A stretch of 64,000 nucleotides of DNA, taken from positions 930,001 to 994,000 of the forward strand of contig OZ243889.1 of the NCBI GenBank assembly GCA_965213525.1, written 5' to 3'. Source of the stretch: G965213525 sp965213525. Its GTDB lineage: Bacteria > Actinomycetota > Acidimicrobiia > Acidimicrobiales > Poriferisodalaceae. The notes under the pieces are model-generated. The model was not told the DNA's origin. It did no database searches and was given only the letters and a program-made list of their open reading frames with translations. The position numbers and the translations under genes are program-made. Shown here one piece after another: positions 34,193 to 42,956 of the stretch; the first letter of the stretch is position 1; each line of letters begins with the position of its first letter.

Positions 34193-37100
34193 GTGAACCG
34201 ATCCCACCACGACATGGGGGCGCCACCGACGCTTCGTCCCCGCACGCGCCGCAGCTGGCTCGTGCTGGCGCTGGCGCTGCCCGGGCTGCTCGGCCTCGCC
34301 GCCATCGGCACGCCCGCGGGGGCCGTCCAGGAGGGCCCGGCTGAGTCCTACGTCGTGGTGATGGCCGCAGAACCCGTCGTGGCCTACGACGGCGGCGAAC
34401 CGGGTCTCGCCCCCACCGACCCCGCGGTCGGTGAGGACATCGACCCCGATGACCCCGCCGTCGAGCGCTACGTCGAGCACCTCGAGGCCGAGCAGTCCGA
34501 GGCGGCCAGAGACGCAGGCGTCGACGCAGCCGACGTCGGCGAGCGCTACACCTACGCCATCAGCGGCTTCGAGGCCGAGCTGACCGAGGACGAGGCGTCC
34601 GCCCTCGAACGCTCGACTGACGTCTTGAAGGTGGTCCCCAACGAGCTGCGCCAGCTGCACACCGATGTCTCGCCCGACTTCCTGGGCCTCGACGGCCCCC
34701 GTGGCCCCTACACCTGGGGCTACACCGGTGAGGACGTCGTGGTGGGCATCATCGACTCGGGCATCTGGCCCGAGCACCCGTCCTTCGCCGACGACGGGTC
34801 GTACTCGACCCTGCCCGGCTACGAAGACCTGCCCTGTGAGTTCGGCAACACCGCCTACAACGCCGACGACGCGCCCTTCGACTGCAACGACAAGTTGCTC
34901 GGTGCCCGTGACTTCCGCGACGCCTACCGGCAGGTCGCAGGCAGCGCCGAGACGTTCGACTCGGCCCGTGACTACGACGGTCACGGCACCCACGTCGCCT
35001 CGACCGCAGCGGGCAACGCCGGGGTGGACGCCCAGATCTTCGGCGTCGATCGCGGCACCGTCAGCGGCATCGCCCCCCGGGCCCGCGTGATCGCCTACGC
35101 GGCGTGCGGCGACCTCGGGTGCGTGACCTCTGACCTGGTCGCAGCCATCGACGCTGCGGTCGCTGACGGCGTGGACGTCATCAACTACTCGATCGGCGGC
35201 GGCGCCAGCATCACCGATGCGACCGATCTGGCGTTCCTGTTCGCCGCAGATGCCGGTGTGTGGGTGGCGACCTCGGCCGGCAACGGCGGCCCCGGCCCCC
35301 AGACGGTGGGCAGCCCGGCCTCGTCGCCGTGGATCACCACGGTGGGTGCCAGCACCCACGACCGCACGTTCCGCTCCGAGGGCATCCTCGGCGACGGCGA
35401 GGAGTTCACCGGGGTCAGCATCACCGACGGCACTGACGGACAGCTCCCGCTCGTCGACGCCGCCGACCTCGGCAACGAGCTCTGTGACCCCGAGGTGACC
35501 TTCACCGGTGACATCTCCGGCAAGGTCGTGCTGTGCCTGCGTGGCGTGTTCGCCCGGGTGGAGAAGAGCCGGGCGGTCGCCGAACAGGGCGGCGCCGGCA
35601 TGATCCTCTACAACCCCAACGACGCCCAGGCCCTCGTGACCGACCTGCACTTCGTGCCGTCGATCCACGTGAACTACACGACAGGCCAGCAGGTGGCGGC
35701 CTACATCGACGCCGCCGGCGCAGACGCCACGGTGGCGCTCACCGCCGGTGAGGCCGCCCCGACCCAGGGCTCGGTCATGGCCGACTTCTCGTCGCGAGGC
35801 CCGAACGTGCCCGCCCCCGACATCATCAAGCCCGACGTCACCGCGCCGGGCGTGAACATCCTGGCAGGTCACACGCCGTTCCCGGCGCTCGGGGCGCCCG
35901 GGCAGCTGTTCCAGTCGATCTCGGGGACCTCGATGTCGAGCCCGCACGTGGCCGGGGCCTATGCGCTGTTGCGAGAGGCGCACCCGGACTGGTCAGCGGC
36001 CATGGCGAAGTCGGCCCTCATGACCACCGCCCGCCAGGACGTCGTCAAGGAAGACGGCGAGCGGCCTGCTGACCCGTTCGACTACGGCGCCGGGCACATC
36101 GATCTCAGCGGGGATCGTTACATCAGCAACCCGTTCACCCCGGGTCTGGTCTATGACGCCGGCCTCACCGACTACCTCGGCTTCCTGTGTGGCGCTGACC
36201 CGTCGGCGTTCGACGACCCCGAGAGCGTGTGTGCGGCGCTCGAGGGCCTGGGCGTCGCGATCAACCCGGTCAACTTGAACCAGCCGTCGATCGGTGCGAG
36301 CGAGGTCCCGGGGACGCTCACCGTCGAGCGCACCGTCCGCTCGGTGGCCGACACCGAGAAGGTGTACCAGTCGGTGGTCGAGGCCCCCCCGGGCTTCGAC
36401 GTCGAGGTGTCGCCCCGCTACCTGCGCATCGCGCCGGGTGAGTCGGCCTCCTTCGAGGTGACCTTCACCCGCACCGACGCACCGGTCGGGGAGTGGCGCT
36501 TCGGTGCGCTCGAGTGGCAGGCACGTGGCAACCGGGTCCGCAGCCCGATCGCGGTGAACGCTGCCCTGCTCGACGCCCCCGACGAGCTCGAGGTGAGCGG
36601 CACCGAGGGCACGGTCGAGGTGCCGGTGCAGTTCGGCTACGACGGCGAGTACGACGCCGCCGTGCACGGGCCCCGGGCCGAGCTGTTGCGCACGGGCACC
36701 GTCAGCCAAGACCCCGACCAGACCTTCGACCCGGCCGATCCGGTCGGCAACGCCAAGTTCAGCACCGGCGTGGGCGGGGCGGCGTTCATCCGGGTCGAGC
36801 TCGGCCTCGAGGACCTCGACGTCCCCGATCCCAACATCGATCTCGATCTGTTCCTCTACCGCAACGGCGACCTCATCGCGGCGTCGACCTCGGCGGGGAC
36901 CAACGAGCGGATCGACCTGTTGCTGCCCGAGGACGGCACCTACACCTTGTACGTCCACGGGTGGCAGACCGCAGGGACCGACGTCGACTTCACCGTGCGA
37001 GCCGTGCGGGTGCCACTCGAGCCCGACACCGGGGCCTTCACCATCGTGGACGAGCCAGAGGACGCAGCCATCGGCGTCGTGGGCACCGTCGAGGTGGCGT

Positions 37101-37222
37101 GGTCGAACCTGCGAGAGGGCCGTCGCTACCTGGGGGCGGTCTCCCACAACGGCCCCAACGGCCTGATCGGCCTCACCCTCATCGAGGTGGATGCCACCGG
37201 TGAGGTGACCGTCATCCCATGA
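34193..37222 (+). CDS. Secreted subtilisin-like serine protease (S8) with PA insert
   Basis: A 1009-residue preproprotein. The signal peptide includes TRRSWLVLALALPGLLGLA, a Tat-like RR followed by a long hydrophobic stretch. An inhibitor I9 prodomain follows (YVVVMAAEPVVAY to RYTYAISGFEAELTEDE). The catalytic triad is Asp188 (GIIDSGIWPEHPSF), His264 (DGHGTHVASTA) and Ser580 (SGTSMSSPHVAG). A protease-associated insert lies at about 400-510. Fn3-like domains and a beta-sandwich (DPNIDLDLFLYRNGD) finish the chain. This is the plant-subtilase/pyrolysin layout. GTG 34193 has GAGGAG 12 nt upstream. Confidence 0.92.
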   Translation: MNRSHHDMGAPPTLRPRTRRSWLVLALALPGLLGLAAIGTPAGAVQEGPAESYVVVMAAEPVVAYDGGEPGLAPTDPAVGEDIDPDDPAVERYVEHLEAEQSEAARDAGVDAADVGERYTYAISGFEAELTEDEASALERSTDVLKVVPNELRQLHTDVSPDFLGLDGPRGPYTWGYTGEDVVVGIIDSGIWPEHPSFADDGSYSTLPGYEDLPCEFGNTAYNADDAPFDCNDKLLGARDFRDAYRQVAGSAETFDSARDYDGHGTHVASTAAGNAGVDAQIFGVDRGTVSGIAPRARVIAYAACGDLGCVTSDLVAAIDAAVADGVDVINYSIGGGASITDATDLAFLFAADAGVWVATSAGNGGPGPQTVGSPASSPWITTVGASTHDRTFRSEGILGDGEEFTGVSITDGTDGQLPLVDAADLGNELCDPEVTFTGDISGKVVLCLRGVFARVEKSRAVAEQGGAGMILYNPNDAQALVTDLHFVPSIHVNYTTGQQVAAYIDAAGADATVALTAGEAAPTQGSVMADFSSRGPNVPAPDIIKPDVTAPGVNILAGHTPFPALGAPGQLFQSISGTSMSSPHVAGAYALLREAHPDWSAAMAKSALMTTARQDVVKEDGERPADPFDYGAGHIDLSGDRYISNPFTPGLVYDAGLTDYLGFLCGADPSAFDDPESVCAALEGLGVAINPVNLNQPSIGASEVPGTLTVERTVRSVADTEKVYQSVVEAPPGFDVEVSPRYLRIAPGESASFEVTFTRTDAPVGEWRFGALEWQARGNRVRSPIAVNAALLDAPDELEVSGTEGTVEVPVQFGYDGEYDAAVHGPRAELLRTGTVSQDPDQTFDPADPVGNAKFSTGVGGAAFIRVELGLEDLDVPDPNIDLDLFLYRNGDLIAASTSAGTNERIDLLLPEDGTYTLYVHGWQTAGTDVDFTVRAVRVPLEPDTGAFTIVDEPEDAAIGVVGTVEVAWSNLREGRRYLGAVSHNGPNGLIGLTLIEVDATGEVTVIP

Positions 37223-37261
37223 CCTGATCCGTCGAGTGGATCGCAACGGGGTCCCGTCGGC

Positions 37262-37279
37262 GTCGCCCCTACGGGCGGC
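37262..37279. terminator. Hairpin between convergent genes
   Basis: A stem of about 7 bp (GTCGCCC with GGGCGGC, one G-T pair) and a 4-nt loop lies between the subtilase and lipoprotein genes. It has no T-tract. Confidence 0.35.
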
Positions 37280-37350
37280 GTCGGCGGGTCCTTCCGCGTC
37301 GGGGGATCCGGGGCGGGCGGGCCTGCCGCGCCGAGGTCCGGGGCGTCGGG

Positions 37351-38043
37351 TCAGGTGCTGCCGGCGGCCGATCCGGAGCCGGCGTCCTGGGGTGCCTCGG
37401 GGTCGGCGCAGAAGAACGGGCCCCGGCCCGCACCGGCGTGGTAGCTGTGCGCCACGCCGTCGGCCTCCAACACGATGCGCACCCCCGGGGTCAGCACCTG
37501 GGCGTACTGGAAGCCCCGCTGAGGACATCCGAGGGATGCGGTCCGCCAGGTCACCTCGTCCACCGAGACCACCGTGACCGCCTGGGCGTCGACGCCGGTG
37601 CGCTCGACCAGGTCATCGATGGCGCGCCGAACCATTCGATCGGCGGTGGGAGTGCCAGCCGAAGCAGCGGTCGTCGGCGCAGCACCGGTCGCCCCCATGC
37701 CCTGCGGAGGAGCGGGGTCTGGCGGGGGAGCGGTCGTCGGCGCAGCACCGGGCGCCCCCGTGCCCTGGGGAGGAGCAGGGTCTGGCGGGGGAGCAGCGGT
37801 GGGATCGTCGGCCGCGGGGCCGTCGTCGGGGGGACGGATCACGGCTGCCTCGGACTCGCTCGGACGGGTTGCGGGGGTGGGGGCGGCGGCTGGCGCAGGT
37901 TCGACGGATCCGGCGGTGGGATCGTCGTCACCGCCGCAGGCGGCGACCGACAGCGCCAGGCCCACCAGCACCGCCCGCCGTCGGGCGCCGCGGCCCGCTC
38001 GGGGTCTCGACACGGTCCCTGGTCTGCGCTCGGTGTCGGTCAC
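37351..38043 (-). CDS. Lipoprotein with proline-rich linker
   Basis: A 230-residue protein starting GTG 38043. The signal peptide ARRRAVLVGLALSVAAC ends in lipobox VAAC, so it is an extracytoplasmic lipoprotein. Residues about 60-125 are Pro/Ala/Gly-rich with two TTAPPPDPAPPQG units. The last 90 residues form a small domain (MVRRAIDDLVERTGVDAQAV, VTVVSVDEVTWRTASLGCPQ, GFQYAQVLTPGVRIVLEADG) with two Cys that may form a disulfide. It resembles small secreted or lipoprotein domains of actinobacteria, but I do not recognise it. Confidence 0.75.
   Translation of the reverse strand: MTDTERRPGTVSRPRAGRGARRRAVLVGLALSVAACGGDDDPTAGSVEPAPAAAPTPATRPSESEAAVIRPPDDGPAADDPTAAPPPDPAPPQGTGAPGAAPTTAPPPDPAPPQGMGATGAAPTTAASAGTPTADRMVRRAIDDLVERTGVDAQAVTVVSVDEVTWRTASLGCPQRGFQYAQVLTPGVRIVLEADGVAHSYHAGAGRGPFFCADPEAPQDAGSGSAAGST
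37667..37792. repeat. Two 63-bp direct repeats in the lipoprotein gene
   Basis: Units 37667-37729 and 37730-37792 are near-identical and encode the proline-rich linker on the minus strand. Confidence 0.85.
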
Positions 38044-38082
38044 CCCGCTGCGCCTCCCGTCGGATCGGACCCGAGCGAGACG

Positions 38083-38877
38083 CTACCGAGGGTTCGCGGC
38101 CGGCCGGCGTCGGCGGCCGATGCCGTACTGGAAGTACGTGGGCGTCGACGAGACCCGCACGTCGAGGCCCGCCGCGGCGCAGCGGGCCGTGAGCTCACCG
38201 TCGCTGCGGTAGGTCTTGATGATGTCGAACTCCCGGCCGTCGTCGAGGCGCCGGGTCATCACGGGTTGGTCATCGGCGGGCAGCACGTGGTCCGCCGCGG
38301 TCGAGGTGGCCGTCTTGAGGGCGTCGCAGAAGAACACCCGGCCGCCCGGCTCCAGCGAGCGGCTCACCCGCTCGAGGAAGGCGTCGAGACGATCGTCGGG
38401 CACGTGACTGATCCAGAAGCAGAACACCACGGCATCGAAGCGCTCGGTCGGCTGCCAACCGAACAGGTCGACGATCCTCAGCTCGACGTGGTCGGCGAGG
38501 GGCCCGAGTCGGTGACGGCACCGCTCGATCATCTGCGGCGAGGCGTCGAGTCCGACCACCGAGTCGGCCCTGGCTGCCAGCAGCTCGGTCCACAGGCCGG
38601 TTCCGGGGGCCAGCTCGAGCACCCGGGCCCCGTCGAGGGGCAGCCGGGAGAGCTCGCCACGCACCACCTCGACGTCGGCGAACCACTCCGCCGTCGCCTC
38701 GGGGCCACGGTCGTAGCGGCCTCGACGCCAGAACCAGTCGTCGTATTCAGGGGCGCGGGCCTCGTAGTAGGCCCTCTGGTCGGCGAGGAGGCCCTCGTCG
38801 CTCACCGCGGACCGTCGTTCGGGGGCTGCGGCCGCATCGGACCCGATCCTCGCAGATGCCGGTTCACCCGGCGTCAT
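38083..38877 (-). CDS. Class I SAM-dependent methyltransferase
   Basis: A 264-residue methyltransferase. RAYYEARAPEYDDWFWRRGRYD precedes motif I VLELAPGTGLWTELL, acidic motif VVGLDASPQM, post-I VELRIVDLFGW, and motif IV FDAVVFCFWISHVPDD. The substrate is unknown. ATG 38877 overlaps the stop of the upstream oxidoreductase as ATGA, so the two are one operon. The first 25 residues are low-complexity and may be an annotation choice. A start further in, near MTR-type codons, is less likely. Confidence 0.85.
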   Translation of the reverse strand: MTPGEPASARIGSDAAAAPERRSAVSDEGLLADQRAYYEARAPEYDDWFWRRGRYDRGPEATAEWFADVEVVRGELSRLPLDGARVLELAPGTGLWTELLAARADSVVGLDASPQMIERCRHRLGPLADHVELRIVDLFGWQPTERFDAVVFCFWISHVPDDRLDAFLERVSRSLEPGGRVFFCDALKTATSTAADHVLPADDQPVMTRRLDDGREFDIIKTYRSDGELTARCAAAGLDVRVSSTPTYFQYGIGRRRRPAANPR

Positions 38878-40262
38878 GCCTCTTTGCGCCGGCCGGCGAT
38901 GGTCGGGAGGAACTCGCTCACCGTCGGATGGATCGGCAACCACGTGTCGAGCACCGTGAGCGGCGCGCCGGTGTGCATCATCAACGAGACCGACTGGATG
39001 ATCTCGTCGCCGTGCAGGCCCAGCCATGCCGCACCGAGGATCTGTCCGGTCCCGGGTTCGACGACGAGGCGGACGAGCCCGTCGGTCTCGGCGTCGAGCA
39101 CGGCTCGGGTCACCTCGGCCATCGGGAACGTGATGATCTCGTGCTCGACGCCGGCGCGCTCGGCCTCGGCGGCGGACAGCCCCACCCGTCCCAGCGGGGG
39201 ATCGGTGTACAGGGCGTAGGTCATCGTTCGCCCGGCCACCGTGCGATCGCCCCCGTCGAGGTGATCGGCGAGGATCTCGTGGTCCTGGAAGGCGGTGTGG
39301 GTGAAGGCGCCGCGCCCGTTGACGTCACCGACGGCGAAGATGCCGGCCACGTCGGTCTCAAAGGTGTCGTCGGTGACGATGTAGCCCCGGTCGTCGGTGC
39401 GCACCCCGACGGCATCGAGGCCGAGGTCGTCGCTGTTGGGCACCCGACCGGCGGCGAACAGCAGGTGACTGGCGTCGACGGTGGCGCCGTCGTCGAGCAG
39501 GACGTCGACGCCGCCGTCGCGCCCGGCGGTCACCCGCTCGACGGCGACCCCGGTGCGGATGTCGACGCCTTCGACGCGCAGGAACCCGGTGATGGCGTCG
39601 GAGACCACGTCGTCTTCACGGCCGACGACCCGAACGTGGCGCTCGAGGATGGTGACCTCGGCGCCGAAGCGGCGGTAGATCTGTCCGAGCTCCAGGCCGA
39701 TGTAGCTGCCGCCCACCACCACGAGGTGGCGGGGCAGTTCGGTGAGGCCGAGGATGCGCCGGTGGTCGTACCAGTCGACCTCATCGAGGCCGTGAACCGG
39801 CGGGGGCTCCGAACGGGCGCCGGTGTTCAACACCACACGCGGCGCAGCGATGCGGACGTCGCCGTCGATCGAGACGACGTGAGCACCTCCGTCGGAGGCG
39901 ACGAGGCGGCCCCGGCCGTGGAGGATGTCGATGCGGTCGTCGCGCTCGAAGGTCTCGGAGTAGGACGTCCGCCAGGCGTCGATGAGGGCGTCCTTGCGGG
40001 CGACCACCTCGGCGAGATCCACCCGCACGTCCTGGGCGTGCACGCCCAGCGCGCCGCTCGCCCGGGCGACGTGGGCCGCCCGGGCCGAGGCGCGCATCGC
40101 CTTGGTGGGACGGCACCCCGAGTTGAGGCACGTGCCGCCGAAGGGTCCGGCCTCGACGAGGGCAACGCGCTCACCTCGCTCGGCCAGCGTGGTGGCCAGC
40201 CCCGGGCCGGCCTGCCCGGCGCCGATGACGATCGTGTCGTAGCGGGCCGGGGCATCGTTCAT
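38874..40262 (-). CDS. Pyridine nucleotide-disulfide oxidoreductase (mercuric-reductase-like)
   Basis: A 462-residue FAD enzyme. FAD motif IVIGAGQAGPGLA is at the N-terminus. The redox pair Cys45 and Cys50 lies in GGTCLNSGCRPTKAM. NAD(P) motif VVVGGSYIGLELGQIY, second FAD motif GIFAVGDVNGRGAFTHTAF and a dimerisation domain ending LPIHPTVSEFLP follow, the last holding the catalytic His-Glu pair. Without an extra HMA domain and without merB/merR nearby a mercury role is not supported. More likely it is a general dithiol reductase. ATG 40262 is chosen over a frame extending to 40412. Confidence 0.88.
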   Translation of the reverse strand: MNDAPARYDTIVIGAGQAGPGLATTLAERGERVALVEAGPFGGTCLNSGCRPTKAMRASARAAHVARASGALGVHAQDVRVDLAEVVARKDALIDAWRTSYSETFERDDRIDILHGRGRLVASDGGAHVVSIDGDVRIAAPRVVLNTGARSEPPPVHGLDEVDWYDHRRILGLTELPRHLVVVGGSYIGLELGQIYRRFGAEVTILERHVRVVGREDDVVSDAITGFLRVEGVDIRTGVAVERVTAGRDGGVDVLLDDGATVDASHLLFAAGRVPNSDDLGLDAVGVRTDDRGYIVTDDTFETDVAGIFAVGDVNGRGAFTHTAFQDHEILADHLDGGDRTVAGRTMTYALYTDPPLGRVGLSAAEAERAGVEHEIITFPMAEVTRAVLDAETDGLVRLVVEPGTGQILGAAWLGLHGDEIIQSVSLMMHTGAPLTVLDTWLPIHPTVSEFLPTIAGRRKEA

Positions 40263-40425
40263 CGGGGCGGATCCTCTCGGTGCGTCGGCTCGGTGCGTCG
40301 TTCGGGGTGAGCGATGAGGTGACGGTACGAGCACCTCAGCGTCGGCCGCCTGGCAGCGGCGTCGACGTCCGACCCTGAACGCGACGTCGACCTCGAAGGG
40401 CGGCGGCAGCACCCCGTGGAGCCCA

Positions 40426-40451
40426 TCGGAGATAACGGTGATTATCTCCGA
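40426..40451. promoter_or_regulatory. 26-bp palindrome, 10-bp arms and 6-nt loop
   Basis: TCGGAGATAA, then CGGTGA, then TTATCTCCGA form a perfect inverted repeat. It lies in front of a disturbed region with debris and a broken AraC gene. It may be an operator or a recombination or transposition site. No neighbouring transposase supports the latter. Confidence 0.6.
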
Positions 40452-40594
40452 CGATCGGGACGGCTAGGTATGTCGCAGCTCCTGACCCTCGTACCCAAAC
40501 CACGGGCTCGTGGCCAGGGACCTATAGCCCATGAAGGCCCATGCCAACGGCAAGACGGGCTTAGGCGCGTTCAGTATTCGCTCATTGGTCACGG

Positions 40595-40838
40595 CTACCG
40601 CCCGCCACGTTCGCTGACACGATCACCAAAGCTCCCCACGCAGGTTGTGGGCACGCCTTGCAGTTGCGTGGCAGCCAGCGCGGCCCAGGCGTAGTCCTGG
40701 TAGAGGGTGGTGACTCGAGAAGGTGGCCCGGGTGGCGAGGTTGAGGCTCTCGTGGCTGTGGGTGCGCACGGCGTTCCCGTTGGTGGTCAGGGCGGCTAGG
40801 TCGGTGGCCGCACCGTAGCTGTAGGCGCCGTTACGCCC
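40595..40838 (-). pseudogene. Frameshifted coding remnant
   Basis: On the minus strand a stretch reads GAYSYGAATDLAALTTNGNAV, then HESLNLATRATF. The neighbouring frame carries on with TLYQDYAWAALAATQLQGVP and stops at a TAG (40595-40597). Codon third positions are G/C-rich as in real genes. The shift occurs at about 40717. No start is visible and no family is recognised. Confidence 0.3.
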
Positions 40839-40856
40839 CAGGGTGGGTCTGCCCCC

Positions 40857-41468
40857 TCAGGCCACTCCCCCGGCTGCCGCCAGGACCGCCCTTGCGGGTG
40901 CCGAGCGAGCGCCGCTCCCGAGCGGGTCGCGGACCAGGTCCAAGACGGGCACTCCTGGGCCGAAGCTGTGGATCGTCCCCGTCGGCGTGATGCACACGAA
41001 GCATGCACCCTCCAGCTCCATCGCACCGTGGCCGCTGATCGAGTCGAGTCGCCCCGCCTCGTGGTGTTCGACCGCCGCAGTGGCATCGAGTGCGACGAGC
41101 TCAGCCACACCCTGGAAGTGCAACGTGTACGGCGGCCCGACCGGCAGACGGCGGTACGGGACGCACACCCCGACGTGGCGGTTGTGGGCGATGTTGCGCG
41201 CCTTGTGACCGTCGCGCATCGTGTGGATCCAGAGCGCTCCGTCGACGAAGTCGTAGACGACCCCGGCGGAGTGACTGCGGCCCTTGGGGGAGCCCGTTGC
41301 CAACGTGGCGAACGACTTGTCGCGAAGCGCTGCAGCGATGATGCGCGCCTGGCGGCTGATGTCGCCGGCGGCGGGCTCGGGAGCGGTGGTGGCGTCAGTG
41401 GTGTCGTCCATCGGCACACGATCGTCCGCCTCGACGCCCGCCGACATGGGCGAATCCACAAGTTCCAT
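40857..41468 (-). CDS. Pyridoxamine 5-phosphate oxidase (PPOX) fold protein
   Basis: A 203-residue protein from ATG 41468, or 184 residues from ATG 41411. It has the PPOX split-barrel pattern: KSFATLATGSPKGRSHSAGV, FVDGALWIHTMRDGHKARNI, RHVGVCVPYRRLPVGPPYTL and HFQGVAELVALD. It probably binds FMN or F420. The substrate is unknown. The start lies 27 bp from the divergent AraC pseudogene at 41496, so that regulator may have controlled this gene. Confidence 0.75.
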   Translation of the reverse strand: MELVDSPMSAGVEADDRVPMDDTTDATTAPEPAAGDISRQARIIAAALRDKSFATLATGSPKGRSHSAGVVYDFVDGALWIHTMRDGHKARNIAHNRHVGVCVPYRRLPVGPPYTLHFQGVAELVALDATAAVEHHEAGRLDSISGHGAMELEGACFVCITPTGTIHSFGPGVPVLDLVRDPLGSGARSAPARAVLAAAGGVA

Positions 41469-41495
41469 GTGAATTGCGCTCACTATGATGCGGAG

Positions 41496-42276
41496 GTGGA
41501 TGTCGTCGCAGCACTGCTCGAAGGACCCAGGGCACACGACGCCTTCGTCATCCGCACGCAGATGGCCGCACCATGGGCGTTGCGGTCGGATCCTTCCGGG
41601 CAACCGACCGGTCCTGGTGAACGGCGACGAGGTCGGGCAGTCGATGAACCTCGGTGTGCGCACCTGGGGCGCGCTCACCGAGGACAGCGAGACGACCAAG
41701 TTCCTGACCGGGATCTACGCAGACGCCGGCGAGGCCAGTCGACGGCTCGTCGACGCGATCGATCCGGTCGTCGTACGGCCTGCTGCAGTGCAGGCGTCGG
41801 CGTACGTCGGACTGCTGGCATAGGAGTCGCTGAGCGACGCCCCCGGCCAATCAGCGGTGCTCGACCGGCTCCTCGACCTGGTGCTCATCGACACGGTCCG
41901 CGACCACTTCGTCCGCAACCCGGGGCGGGCACCCGGCTGGTATTCGGCGCTGGAGGACGAGGTGGTCGGCAGCGCCCTGCGGGCCATCCACTCCGACCCC
42001 GCTGCCTCGTGGTCGGTGACCGGTCTCGCGGCGACCCTCGGGCTGTCGCGCGCAACGTTCTCACGTCGGTTCAGCGAGGCGGTCGGTGAACCGCCGATGG
42101 CCTACGTCAAGCGGTGGCGGCTCTCCCTTGCCGCGGACCATCTCGCCGATCGCGATCTGACGGTCGGACGCGTCGCATCACTCGTCGGCTACCAGAGCCC
42201 GTTCACGTTCAGCGCCGCCTTCAAAGCCCACTTCGGCGTGAGCCCGAGCAGCTACCGCGCCGACACGGGCGAGTAG
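41496..42276 (+). pseudogene. AraC family regulator, degraded
   Basis: GTG 41496 starts the family N-terminus DVVAALLEGPRAHDAFVIRTQMAAPWALR (quoted in part). The cupin domain then lacks most of its middle and jumps frame to VLVNGDEVGQSMNLGVRTWG, TGIYADAGEASRRLVDAI. An in-frame TAG at 41821-41823 interrupts SAYVGLLA and ESLSDAPGQSAVLDRLLDL. The helix-turn-helix part after it is complete (WSVTGLAATLGLSRATFSRR, VASLVGYQSPFTFSAAFKAHFG). So three lesions: frame jump, internal deletion of about 70 residues, and a nonsense codon. Confidence 0.75.
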
Positions 42277-42325
42277 CGGACGCGGCCAGAGCGACGGGCC
42301 TCATCCCCTGACGTCCACTGGTGCC

Positions 42326-42331
42326 TATTCT
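42326..42331 (+). promoter_or_regulatory. Leaderless-type -10 box for the 42338 gene
   Basis: TATTCT ends 6 nt before ATG 42338. It is the closest of all boxes here to a consensus -10. Confidence 0.5.
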
Positions 42332-42337
42332 GGGTCC

Positions 42338-42934
42338 ATGTCCGACAATGACGCCGAACAGGCCGTCCGAGCGTGGCTCATGTACGTCGATGACCCCGAC
42401 AGCCTGCGCGACGATGCGGCGCTACCGGCACTCGAAGCGGCGGTGGGCGCCGCCACCGACCCACTCGATCGGCTGAAGGCGATGTCGGCGCTGCGCGCGG
42501 CGCGCTCGGTCGACCCAGAGCCCCATCGCAAGCGATTCGTCCGCCACGCTCGTTCGTGGGCCCAGGCCAACGGCGTGGCGCCGGAGGACTTCCTCGAGAT
42601 GGGCGTGTCGCCGGGAGAGCTGGCCGACGCAGGGTTCGAGGTCGACCGTCCAGATCGGCCCAAGCGGGACGTGACCACACCACCGGTCCGCAAGCGAGCA
42701 CCGCGCGTCGATGCCGTCGCGATGGAGCAGACCGTCCTGTCGCGCACCGATCCGTTCACCCTGGGGATGATCCGTGAGGAGTGCGGCGGCGCCGAGGCCA
42801 CCGTCCGCAAGGTGGTGATCGACCGCCTGCTGCGCGAGCAGAACAGGGTGCGCGAGCTCACGAGCAACGAAGCGCCCCGACAGAACGGCCGAGGTCACCC
42901 GGCCAAGTGGTACGTGGTGAAGCGAGGGCTGTGA
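42338..42934 (+). CDS. Hypothetical protein with helical N-terminus
   Basis: A 198-residue protein. Its first 65 residues are helical and acidic (AEQAVRAWLMYVDDPDSL, AALEAAVGAATDPLDRLKAM). A linker with KRAPRVDAVAM leads to a C-terminal unit TLGMIREECGGAEATVRKVVIDRLLREQ that could be a winged helix-like DNA-binding fold. It ends with HPAKWYVVKRGL. No named family recognised. No operon partner upstream. The start is supported by the TATTCT box. Confidence 0.65.
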   Translation: MSDNDAEQAVRAWLMYVDDPDSLRDDAALPALEAAVGAATDPLDRLKAMSALRAARSVDPEPHRKRFVRHARSWAQANGVAPEDFLEMGVSPGELADAGFEVDRPDRPKRDVTTPPVRKRAPRVDAVAMEQTVLSRTDPFTLGMIREECGGAEATVRKVVIDRLLREQNRVRELTSNEAPRQNGRGHPAKWYVVKRGL

Positions 42935-42956
42935 GCACAGAACCTGGGGGAACGTG

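Larger units (their letters stand above)
40263..40856. other. 594-bp stretch without an intact gene
   Basis: This is the only long non-coding stretch of the window. It is less GC-rich than its surroundings at 40440-40620. It holds a 26-bp palindrome at 40426-40451 and minus-strand coding debris at about 40595-40838. A frame at 40416-40694 (92 codons) reads poorly and is not credible as a gene. Confidence 0.7.

Noticed and set aside
38874..40262. Mercuric reductase merA
   Set aside because: The enzyme lacks the N-terminal HMA domain and the C-terminal Cys-Cys pair of MerA, and no mer genes are near.
40416..40694. 92-codon ORF at 40416
   Set aside because: Its reading frame has no recognisable motif or coding bias and it overlaps the palindrome; the minus-strand debris reads better.
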